A stretch of 6,121 bases of DNA, from NCBI GenBank assembly GCA_913057815.1, contig CAJXOV010000151.1:1-6121 (forward strand). Reading direction: 5' to 3'. The translations under genes and the position numbers were made by a program. The stretch is from an uncultured Flavobacteriales bacterium. GTDB lineage: Bacteria > Bacteroidota > Bacteroidia > Flavobacteriales_D > Sanyastnellaceae. The notes below the pieces were generated by a model, which did no database searches, had not been told where the DNA came from, and worked only from the letters and a program-made list of their open reading frames with translations. Positions 1-6,121 of the stretch are shown here, piece after piece; within the stretch, counting starts at the first letter, position 1, and each line of letters starts with the position of its first letter.

Positions 1-46
1 AGATGTAGAGAGGTCTCGTGGGCTCGGAGATGTGTATAAGAGACAG
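1..46. other. Nextera/Tn5 library adapter with i7 index (synthetic)
   Basis: This is not genomic DNA. Positions 28-46 are the 19-base Tn5 mosaic end (AGATGTGTATAAGAGACAG). Positions 13-27 are the Nextera read-2 arm (GTCTCGTGGGCTCGG). Positions 5-12 (GTAGAGAG) match the i7 index I know as N707, and 1-4 (AGAT) are the end of the P7 primer. Natural sequence begins at 47. The same 46 bases occur inverted at the right end, so untrimmed read-through reads were probably assembled. The minus-strand gene at 47-732 is cut here. Confidence 0.98.
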
Positions 47-732
47 CCTTTAGAATCTACCAAATCAAAGTAAATAATTCGGTCATCTATTACTGTAGAA
101 TCTCCTTCAATAACATAGCCCAAATAAAAGTTACCTCCTGCTTTTCCTTTAACTGACGATTTTTGAGCTGATACAGGTAGTTTAAAAGGAAAAGTGGTTT
201 TTTGCCAATTTACCTTTATTTCAAATATTTCCTCAAAAGGAAAATCAGCAGAAATCAAAGCCGTTACCATGGCCGTAAGATTTTTCTTAGCAGTATCAGG
301 TTCTTGTATCTTAACATCAGAATTACTCGCGTCAAACTTGACCAAGCCATCATATTTGGTTTTCTCAAGCACTACAATACGTATAGTGTCATAGCTGATA
401 GTTTGATCTGCACTCATGGCTATAATCACGATATCTTCATCCTTTGCATTTTTAGGAATTGAAATAACTTTGGATTCATTTTTATTAGAAACAGCAAAAG
501 AATCGGTGAACTGCTTAAATTCAGTAGTTGGTACAATTGAAGATGTTCCTGCCTTCACGTCTAAGAAATAATTTAAGCTTGTATCTTTTACAGAGAAGTT
601 AACATTGACCTTAAGTACACTATCTTTTGAATGTTCTAAAATGTAATCCTGATCAAAGGAAATCTGAGACAAAACTTCAGAACTAAAAAAAAGAGAAACA
701 ACGACAATGAGGTAAAGAGATAATTTATTCAT
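47..732 (-). CDS. Secreted beta-rich protein, two Calx-beta-like stretches, C-terminus missing (partial)
   Basis: The minus strand is open from ATG at 732-730 down to the adapter: 228 complete codons plus two bases, with no stop, so the C-terminus lies outside the contig. Residues 1-23 (MNKLSLYLIVVVSLFFSSEVLSQ) form a typical Sec signal peptide, so the product is exported. The rest is beta-rich and polar with no cysteines. Two successive stretches look Calx-beta-like. The first, about residues 24-124, starts ISFDQDYILEHS and ends in a DTIRIVVLE strand. The second starts at about 130 (VKFDASNSDVKIQEP) and contains GYVIEGDSTVIDDRIIYFDL, resembling the acidic, hydrophobic end of Calx-beta repeats. 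Calx-beta modules occur in adhesion and calcium-binding surface proteins, but the fold is inferred by eye and no ligand residues can be assigned. No Shine-Dalgarno precedes the ATG, which is normal in Bacteroidota. The gene diverges from the LRR genes. A T9SS tail, if present, would be in the missing part. Confidence 0.85.
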
Positions 733-779
733 GGCTATTTAATTAAGGATGAGTATCAAAGCTAAAAACTCTTTTCCAT

Positions 780-850
780 AAATAAAATAGTAAAAACACC
801 CATTTTTTCAGGGGTGAATTCACCCCTCTGCTGGTGGGTGTATTTATGGA
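780..850. repeat. Intergenic dyad repeat, copy A (two CACCC-N10-GGGTG units)
   Basis: Two inverted-repeat units of identical geometry lie in tandem: CACCC 797-801, ten bases, GGGTG 812-816; then four bases (AATT); then CACCC 821-825, ten bases, GGGTG 836-840. The unit period is 24 bases. The junction creates a perfect 16-base palindrome, GGGGTGAATTCACCCC, at 811-826. Flanks at 780-796 (A-rich) and 841-850 (TATTTATGGA) match copy B at 1081-1129, and 793-816 is identical to 1096-1119 over 24 bases. Read on the minus strand, the element lies about 65 bases upstream of the start codon at 732. It could therefore be an operator for that gene, or a dispersed REP-like element. No terminator-type U-tract follows the stem on either strand. 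Confidence 0.8.
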
Positions 851-895
851 GTCAACCCATAATTAAACAGAAAGGATTGAGTGTATGGGAATATG

Positions 896-1078
896 CTATG
901 CTTCTTCCGAGCCTTTAGATGGATTGAGATAGGTTGGTTCTTGATCATCATTTTGGCCAATAGCTATCATGGGAAGTAGCCAATCTCTTAGCTTATCTAA
1001 CTCTCTGTTCTCAGATCCTAACGGTGATGTGAATTCTTCCATTTCGTTTTCTTGAATTCCAAACCTACCGTAAATACT
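896..1078 (-). pseudogene. hsdS: C-terminal remnant of type I restriction specificity subunit HsdS
   Basis: Minus-strand translation from 1078 to the TAG at 898-896 gives 60 residues. They contain FGIQENEMEEFTSP followed by ENRELDKLRDWLLPM and IGQ. This matches the well-known C-terminal end of HsdS proteins (typically NxELxxLRDWLLPMLMNGQV), part of the conserved helical region linking specificity subunits to HsdM. A full HsdS is around 400 residues with two target-recognition domains; nothing of those is present. The frame is closed by a TGA at 1081-1079, exactly where dyad repeat copy B begins. The first ATG in frame is at 1042-1040 and would give a 48-residue protein. No hsdM or hsdR is in the window. 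The simplest reading is a decayed end of a deleted gene. An alternative is a small functional ORF reusing the helix. The match is by eye. Confidence 0.68.
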
Positions 1079-1080
1079 TC

Positions 1081-1129
1081 AAATAAAAAATGGTGAAAAC
1101 ACCCATTTTTTCAGGGGTGTATTTGTGGA
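1081..1129. repeat. Intergenic dyad repeat, copy B (one CACCC-N10-GGGTG unit)
   Basis: This copy has a single dyad: CACCC 1100-1104, ten bases, GGGTG 1115-1119. It is flanked by an A-rich left side (1081-1099) and TATTTGTGGA on the right (1120-1129, one mismatch to copy A). It equals copy A minus one 24-base unit. An extra half-site, GGTG at 1092-1095, stands four bases before CACCC, giving GGTG-AAAA-CACC, the same N4 spacing as the inter-unit junction in copy A. The CACCC could therefore pair with either neighbour. On the minus strand it sits directly upstream of the hsdS remnant. Confidence 0.75.
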
Positions 1130-1205
1130 ACTGGATGATTCTGGAGCCATTAATGAAAACTATAAATTGATTCGATAGCACATTTTTAAATTCTTTTATT
1201 GCTAC

Positions 1206-1258
1206 GCGGTGCAACTAACTCATCTGTATATTAGTGTTATAACAAACTAACTAATCTT
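1206..1258 (+). promoter_or_regulatory. Promoter-like cassette of first LRR gene (copy 1)
   Basis: The 53 bases before the ATG match in layout the 53 bases before the second LRR gene (3839-3891). Block one, GCGGTGCAACTAA at 1206-1218, is identical in both. Next come 14 bases that differ almost completely but have the same length. Then comes block two, which is identical from 1233 into the coding region up to 1276. Block two contains the 10-base palindrome TGTTATAACA (1235-1244). Two conserved boxes with a length-conserved spacer suggest -35 and -10 elements. The AAC-containing upstream box resembles an ECF-sigma -35. If so, transcription would start near 1245-1250 and leave a very short leader. 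There is no Shine-Dalgarno. The assignment is inferred from the comparison of the two copies. Confidence 0.5.
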
Positions 1259-3781
1259 ATGAGACTCTTTACCCTAGCATTTGCCTTAGCGTTTACGGCT
1301 TTTGGCCATTCCCAATTTGTGGAAATTCCTGACGACAATTTTTCTTTATTCTTAAATAACATTTATCCTGAATGTATGGATGGAAACATGATGGATACCA
1401 CGTGTGTGAGCATTACTTCTACTGTGGTTTTGGATTGTAGTTTTAAGGATATATCAGACTTAGAAGGTCTGCAATACTTCGATAACTTGGAAGAATTATT
1501 TGCGAATTCCAATTTACTAACTTCCATCCCTCCGCTTCCAGGAAATTACATATACCATCTATGGTTAAACCACAATCTCATTACAGAAATTACAGATTAT
1601 CCCGAAGGAGTTTACGTGCTAAGTTTAGAAAACAATCCTAATCTTGTGAGTATAGCGCCCTACCCCGAATCATTAGCACACCTTTACGTATCCTCCTGCA
1701 CGTCTTTGACTTCAATCCCGGCTTTAACTCCAGAATTTCAAGTACTAAGACGAAAGTCTACCCCAGATTTGGCTTGGGTAGACTTACCCGAAGGACTAGT
1801 AGAAATTAATGTGGCAGACTGCGATTTAACCAGCATTCCAGACCTACCAGATTCTATTTTAAGATTATACCTCACTGATAATAATATAGGAAACTTAACT
1901 GCTTTTCCTCCAGAGATAATGCTCGCAGAAATTGGCAATTGTGGAATGACAGCTCTTCCAGAAATTCCAGCCACAATGCAAATTTTAGACTGCTCTAACC
2001 AAGAGATAACAGAACTTCCGCTACTCTCAGACATGGTGACTTTAGAAATTAATGACACCTCGATAGATAGTTTATTTCTTCCACAAAGCCTAAGGTCATT
2101 ATTAGCTAGAAATGGAATTCTTTCATACATCAATTGGTTCCCATCAGATCTAAATCAAATTGATGTAATCAATAATAATCTTGACGAAATTCCGCTCATT
2201 CCGGAAGAAGTTACAGTTCTGAGCATTTCAGACAACAACATTTCATGCTTGCAGAACCTGCCGGAGGTACTTTTTTTATTCTATTTTGAGGACAACCCGT
2301 TGACTTGCTTTCCTTCATTACCAAATGTATCCGTTTCTAGTTCCGATGGATTTGAAGACATGCCATTATGCATAGAAGGCGACTTAGTGAATAACCCTAA
2401 TAGTTGTACTACTGCTTTTGGAGTGGAGGGTTTCGTACAGCTAGACTTAAATGATGATTGTCTTTCTAATGATGATGGATTATCTAACTTTCAAGTAAAT
2501 ATTTATAATGGAGAAGAACTTATAGGTGCTACATCTACCTTACACTCCGGTCGATACTATAAAAGTATAGGCCTTGGCGAATACCAAGTCGAATTAGAAA
2601 TAGAAAACACACCGTTTACTACAAACTGTCCTTTTCCAGGATTAGATTCACTGGTAACCTTGGACATAACTTCCATCCTCGAGGATAGCATAAATTTTTC
2701 CTTGACGTGTATGGAGGGTCATGATATAGGAACACAATCTGCCATTGTAGACGGATGGGTTTTCCCTGGTGAAAATCATAAACTTACCTCCTTCACAGGA
2801 GATATGAGCTCCTTCTATAATGCAAACTGCGGTGCTGGAGTTTCTGGTACGGTAACCATTCAGCTTTTAGGTCCAGTAGAAATAGAAAGCATATTATCGG
2901 AAGCCCTTATTCCTTCAATTACAGATTTAACCTTGGTATATGAAATTGAAGATTTTGGAACCCTGGATTTAGCTACAGATTTCGGAATGCTATTAAACGT
3001 AAATACAGATGCCCAAGATGGAGATGGAATCTGCGCGCACGTTACCGTAACTTCAAACGAGAATGACTACCAACCAGGAAATGATGATTACTGGTACTGC
3101 TATCTAGTGGTAAACTCTTACGACCCGAATAATAAAACCGTGTATCCTTACGAGGTTCTTCCGGGTTTTGACGATTGGTTGATTTACACCATTAACTTCC
3201 AAAACACCGGCTCCGCTCCTGCTTTTAACATTCGCTTAGAAGACCAGCTATCCGAGAGCTTAGACATTTCTACTTTCCACATGACCAACACTAGTCATGA
3301 GTCATACTTCGAATTATCTGGCCATGATTTAACTATACACTACCCTGAAATTATGCTAGCGGATAGCTCTTTTAGTGAGCCAGATTCCAAAGGATATTTT
3401 CAATTCAGAATTAAACCTTCCTCTCCCATCGTAGTAGGAGCTCCTGTAAATAACTCTGCTTCCATTTTCTTTGATTTTAACGATCCTATAATCACTAATA
3501 CAGCTGTAACTCAGGCTATACTGCCTGATGGTGTGAGTGAATTTGAATCAGCTAACATCAAGCTCTACCCCAACCCTTCTGATGGAATTATTACTATTGA
3601 ATCAACTAAAAAAGTTCAGAATATTTCTGCTGCGAACCTTTTGGGTGAAGAGATAGAATTCAAGTCAAACTCTTCTAATGACGCGGTGCAATTAAGCTTC
3701 GGACCGAACACCAAAGGTTTAGTCATTATTCGATTAGAGACGGATAATGGAGTGTATTTCGAAAAAGTGTTTTTGAATTAA
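1259..3781 (+). CDS. T9SS-exported leucine-rich-repeat surface protein (paralogue 1, complete)
   Basis: 840 residues. Residues 1-18 are a signal peptide (MRLFTLAFALAFTAFGHS), cleaved before QFVEIPD. Residues 20-60 are a cysteine-containing N-terminal region of the IPDxNF type common in Bacteroidota LRR proteins. About fourteen LRRs of 19-21 residues run from 80 to 355 with the pattern LxLxxNxLTxIPxLPxxL, closest to the short YopM/IpaH-type class, ending in a cap with MPLC...NNPNSC at 368-383. Residues 388-485 resemble a SdrD B-like module (DLNDDCLSNDDG), and 486-620 is an uncharacterised beta region. Residues 622-751 look like the DUF7619 domain (DPNNK, YTINFQNTGSAP, FFDFNDPIITNTAVT). Residues 768-840 are a type A T9SS sorting domain (LYPNPSDG through EKVFLN), so the protein should cross the outer membrane by T9SS and be attached or released. 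Its role is probably binding or adhesion; the ligand is unknown. There is no NEL ubiquitin-ligase domain, so it is not an IpaH-like effector. Start choice is supported by the signal peptide and by the identical start in the paralogue. Confidence 0.96.
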   Translation: MRLFTLAFALAFTAFGHSQFVEIPDDNFSLFLNNIYPECMDGNMMDTTCVSITSTVVLDCSFKDISDLEGLQYFDNLEELFANSNLLTSIPPLPGNYIYHLWLNHNLITEITDYPEGVYVLSLENNPNLVSIAPYPESLAHLYVSSCTSLTSIPALTPEFQVLRRKSTPDLAWVDLPEGLVEINVADCDLTSIPDLPDSILRLYLTDNNIGNLTAFPPEIMLAEIGNCGMTALPEIPATMQILDCSNQEITELPLLSDMVTLEINDTSIDSLFLPQSLRSLLARNGILSYINWFPSDLNQIDVINNNLDEIPLIPEEVTVLSISDNNISCLQNLPEVLFLFYFEDNPLTCFPSLPNVSVSSSDGFEDMPLCIEGDLVNNPNSCTTAFGVEGFVQLDLNDDCLSNDDGLSNFQVNIYNGEELIGATSTLHSGRYYKSIGLGEYQVELEIENTPFTTNCPFPGLDSLVTLDITSILEDSINFSLTCMEGHDIGTQSAIVDGWVFPGENHKLTSFTGDMSSFYNANCGAGVSGTVTIQLLGPVEIESILSEALIPSITDLTLVYEIEDFGTLDLATDFGMLLNVNTDAQDGDGICAHVTVTSNENDYQPGNDDYWYCYLVVNSYDPNNKTVYPYEVLPGFDDWLIYTINFQNTGSAPAFNIRLEDQLSESLDISTFHMTNTSHESYFELSGHDLTIHYPEIMLADSSFSEPDSKGYFQFRIKPSSPIVVGAPVNNSASIFFDFNDPIITNTAVTQAILPDGVSEFESANIKLYPNPSDGIITIESTKKVQNISAANLLGEEIEFKSNSSNDAVQLSFGPNTKGLVIIRLETDNGVYFEKVFLN

Positions 3782-3797
3782 TCCCCTCCACGAACAA

Positions 3798-3859
3798 TAG
3801 AGTTTATAGTTGTGCTACTTAAGACACTATCATATGCAGCGGTGCAACTAAAAACTCTA
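3798..3859. repeat. Imperfect inverted repeat between the LRR genes
   Basis: The left arm 3798-3812 (TAGAGTTTATAGTTG) pairs with the right arm 3845-3859 (CAACTAAAAACTCTA): 15 positions, one mismatch. The enclosed 32-base loop could add a few wobble pairs next to the stem. It begins 17 bases after the stop codon of the first LRR gene, so it could form a 3' stem-loop on that transcript. No U-run follows on either strand, so it is not a classic intrinsic terminator. The right arm overlaps the GCGGTGCAACTAA block of the second gene's promoter-like cassette, so an operator role is also possible. The first gene's upstream region has no equivalent left arm. Confidence 0.45.
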
Positions 3860-3891
3860 AAAACAAGTGTTATAACAAACTAACTAATCTT
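3839..3891 (+). promoter_or_regulatory. Promoter-like cassette of second LRR gene (copy 2)
   Basis: Same architecture as 1206-1258: GCGGTGCAACTAA at 3839-3851, a 14-base divergent spacer, then the identical block from 3866, with the TGTTATAACA palindrome at 3868-3877, continuing into the coding sequence to 3909. The distance from each block to the ATG is exactly the same in both copies. A second promoter inside the short 110-base gap suggests the paralogues are separately transcribed but co-regulated, rather than relying only on read-through. The -35/-10 assignment is inference. Confidence 0.5.
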
Positions 3892-6074
3892 ATGAGACTC
3901 TTTACCCTATTACTAGCTATAGTATGCTTTACCAATGCGTATTCACAATTTGTAGAGATTCCTGATGAAAATTTTGTTACATATTTGCAGAATAACTATC
4001 CCAGCTGCATGATAGGAAACACCATGAATACTATGTGTTCTGATATTCAAAATGAAGACTTCCTTGATTGTTCTTCTTCCGGAATAACAAACTTAGATGG
4101 AATTCAGTATTTCATAAGCCTAGTGCATTTAAAGGCTAGGGCTAATAGCATATCCAGCATTGACGGATTGCCTCATTCCATACAAATTTTAAATTTAAGC
4201 AGTAATCCTCTTACAGATATAGCCTTTTTCCCTGAAGAAGTAGAGAATATCGACCTTTCATACACCCAGATAACTACTATTCCTACAATTTCTGAAGGAC
4301 TTTTGGAATTTAATTCTTCTGGTTGTGACTTACTGGAGACTTTGCCAGTCCTGCCAGAGAGCACCAGAGAGATTCACTCTAGAAGCTGTAATACGCTTAC
4401 CACAGTTTCCTCTCTTCCTGAGGATCTAATTACTCTAAATTTAAGTCAGTGCGACCTCCTTCAATCGGTTTCTTCTTTCCCTCAAAATTTGACAGATTTA
4501 GATATAGAATGGTGTGATAATTTAACTTCTATTCCTGAGTTACCTGAATCAATGCTTAACTTTTATAGATCTTTCACTCCTGATTTGGATTGGGTAGATA
4601 TTCCAGACAATCTATTCGGCCTTAGAATAGAGTCTTGTAATCTATATGAATTGGAACTTTCTAATTCTTCTTTGAACTATTTAATAGCTAACTTCAACCC
4701 CACTCTAGAATCCATCTCTCTTCCTTCATCAATAAATTATTTAGAAGCTCAAAGTTGTGGTTTAGATTACGTCCCTTATTCTCCGAGTTTAATAGAAGTG
4801 TGGTGCGGATATAACCCAATAACAGATGTCTATGGTTTATCTGATAACATTCGAAATCTTTATATAAATAATACAGATGTAACTAGCATAGAAATGCTAC
4901 CTGCTGGTTTAGAGGTTTTAGATATTAGCGGCTCGCCTGTAACTTACATTGATGAAATCCCTAATAATCTTTTAGAGCTTTATGCTAGCAACTGCCCGCT
5001 AAACTACCTTCCTGAGCTACCAATGTCTATGTATAGGTTGAATGTAAATGACACACCTCTTGAATGTGTGTACAACCTTCCCGAAAGTGTAAATAACATA
5101 TCCCTTGACGACACCAACCTGGCCTGTCTGCCTAACATTCCATCGTCAACTAATCTGCCAGAGAACATTCAAAACATGCCTCTTTGCGAAGCCAATGACC
5201 CTATAAACAATCCTTTTGAATGTTCAAATGCCCAAGGATTAGAAGGAAATGTTCATTTAGACAATAATTTTGATTGCGCGGCTAATGACGCTGGCCTTGA
5301 TGGAATTCCGCTGAAATTCTATGAAAACGGAATTCTTCAGACTACTACTTCTACATTACCAAATGGGAGATTTTTCAAATCTGCCGACTATGCTAACCAC
5401 GAAATAGTGTTGGACATTAACTCCACTCCTTTTAATGTAACTTGCTTAAACCCCGGGCTAGATTCTGCAGTAGTGTTAAACAGTTTTAATCTGTTAGAAG
5501 ACAGCATTGATTTTGTGGTAAACTGTGCTGAACAAACCGATTTTATCATAGCCTCTCACCTCACTTCTGGATTAATATTCCCAGGTGAACTTCATCGACT
5601 TTCATTGTTAGCCGGTGAAATTTCAGGATTGTATAATGGTGAATGTTTTCCTAATATTCCTAGTACTCTCACTTTAAACATAACTGGACCAGCTAGCATA
5701 TACACTCCGTCTGAAGATGCATTAATTCCTACTTTCAGCGATCAGACAGCTACTTATGAAATAGACGATATGTCTGCAGTTAATTTTTCCACCCTTTTAC
5801 TTAGTCTTCAAATCTATGTGGAATCTACTGCCCAGGCTGATGATGATATCTGCTTCGAAGCTATTATCACTTCAGATGAAGATGAGACTAACATAATAAA
5901 CAACACACTCATAGGATGCTATCAGGTGGTCAACTCATACGACCCAAACAATAAAATAGTCTCTCCTTATGAAGTAGATCCTGCATTTTATGGATGGCTT
6001 AATTACACTATAAATTTTCAAAACACAGGAAATGCTCCAGCGCTGAATATTAGACTTGAGGACCAACTTTCTTC
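3892..6074 (+). CDS. Leucine-rich-repeat surface protein (paralogue 2), C-terminus missing (partial)
   Basis: Open from ATG at 3892 to the adapter: 727 complete codons plus two bases, no stop. The start and signal peptide (MRLFTLLLAIVCFTNAYS, then QFVEIPD) match paralogue 1. Order: cysteine-containing N-terminal region 20-60; about seventeen LRRs of 19-21 residues from 80 to 420; cap MPLC...NNPFEC at 429-444; SdrD B-like module 449-545 (DNNFDCAANDAG); uncharacterised beta region 546-681; start of a DUF7619-like domain from 684 (DPNNK, then YTINFQNTGNAP and NIRLEDQLS). It lines up with paralogue 1 except for about 61 extra residues, equal to three LRRs, placed before a shared unusual unit (TPDLDWVD at 229-236; TPDLAWVD at 168-175 in paralogue 1). 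By that alignment about 175 residues are missing, including the expected T9SS sorting domain, and the full protein would be about 900 residues. Export by T9SS is therefore inferred from its neighbour. It is probably a surface binding protein of unknown ligand. Confidence 0.95.
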
Positions 6075-6121
6075 CTGTCTCTTATACACATCTCCGAGCC
6101 CACGAGACCTCTCTACATCTC
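6075..6121. other. Nextera/Tn5 library adapter with i7 index (synthetic)
   Basis: Reverse complement of the left end. Mosaic end CTGTCTCTTATACACATCT lies at 6075-6093, CCGAGCCCACGAGAC at 6094-6108, index CTCTCTAC at 6109-6116, and ATCTC of P7 at 6117-6121. It is not genomic. It cuts the second LRR gene. Any residues annotated beyond 6074 are adapter translation. Confidence 0.98.

Noticed and set aside
194..462. Two overlapping forward-strand ORFs (66 and 86 codons)
   Set aside because: They lie antisense to a 228-codon minus-strand frame with a signal peptide, lack recognisable domains, and look like shadows.
811..826. 16-base palindrome as an intrinsic terminator
   Set aside because: The self-complementary centre leaves almost no loop and no U-tract follows on either strand. 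It is better explained as the junction of two dyad units.
780..1129. CRISPR array from spaced palindromic repeats
   Set aside because: There are only two copies, 303 bases apart, with an hsdS remnant between them. There is no repeat-spacer periodicity and there are no cas genes.
733..1258. Standard Bacteroidota housekeeping promoter (TTTG and TAnnTTTG) for either gene direction
   Set aside because: Only single-mismatch -7-like matches were found near the dyad repeats, with no TTTG at the right distance, so I did not annotate one.
1738..2133. 131-codon minus-strand ORF inside the first LRR gene
   Set aside because: It is antisense to well-formed LRR codons; its composition mirrors the repeat and it has no independent start signal.
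3681..3691. ACGCGGTGCAA inside the first LRR gene as a third promoter box (also at 1204-1214)
   Set aside because: It lies in the coding sequence of the sorting domain, lacks the GTTATAAC block at the right distance, and an 11-base match can arise by chance.
4173..4364. 63-codon minus-strand ORF inside the second LRR gene
   Set aside because: Antisense shadow of the LRR region of a continuous plus-strand gene.
1..6121. Perfect 46-base terminal inverted repeats, as on a linear plasmid, phage or transposon
   Set aside because: The terminal sequence is the Nextera adapter with i7 index and P7 bases, including the Tn5 mosaic end. It is a library artefact, not a natural Tn5-type element.

Overview
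This is a low-GC contig that looks like a member of the Bacteroidota, most likely Flavobacteriales (order inferred from protein style, not from a marker gene). The signs are a type A type IX secretion (T9SS) C-terminal sorting domain, Bacteroidota-style leucine-rich-repeat (LRR) surface proteins, and AT-rich leaders without a Shine-Dalgarno sequence. Both ends are synthetic. Positions 1-46 and 6075-6121 are Nextera/Tn5 adapter with an i7 index, so natural DNA is 47-6074 and the genes at both ends are cut by the library or assembly, not by biology.

Layout. (1) 47-732, minus strand: the N-terminal 228 codons of a secreted, beta-rich protein with two Calx-beta-like stretches, open into the left adapter. 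(2) 733-1258, about 525 bases without an intact long gene. It holds two copies of an intergenic repeat built from a CACCC-N10-GGGTG dyad (a double-dyad copy at 780-850 and a single-dyad copy at 1081-1129). Between them, on the minus strand, is a remnant of the C-terminal end of a type I restriction specificity subunit (HsdS). I see nothing in 1130-1205. (3) 1206-3781, plus strand: a promoter-like cassette and a complete 840-residue LRR protein ending in a T9SS sorting domain. (4) 3782-3891: an imperfect inverted repeat just after the stop codon, then a second copy of the promoter-like cassette. (5) 3892-6074, plus strand: a tandem paralogue of the LRR gene, 727 complete codons, cut by the right adapter. 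It is not closed by a stop codon and is easily missed.

How they fit together. The two LRR genes are a tandem duplication with the same domain order: signal peptide, N-terminal cysteine region, about 20-residue LRRs, a SdrD B-like beta domain, an uncharacterised beta region, and a DUF7619-like domain. The T9SS tail is visible only in the first. They are probably surface-displayed or secreted binding proteins, but no ligand can be read from sequence. Each has its own copy of the same upstream cassette: two conserved blocks separated by a length-conserved but sequence-divergent spacer, as expected of a shared alternative-sigma promoter. The minus-strand gene is also a predicted exported protein, so everything intact here concerns the cell envelope. 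I do not see a convincing new enzymatic or defence system. The most interesting undescribed items are the dyad repeat around the hsdS remnant, the duplicated promoter cassette, and the localised LRR expansion between the paralogues.
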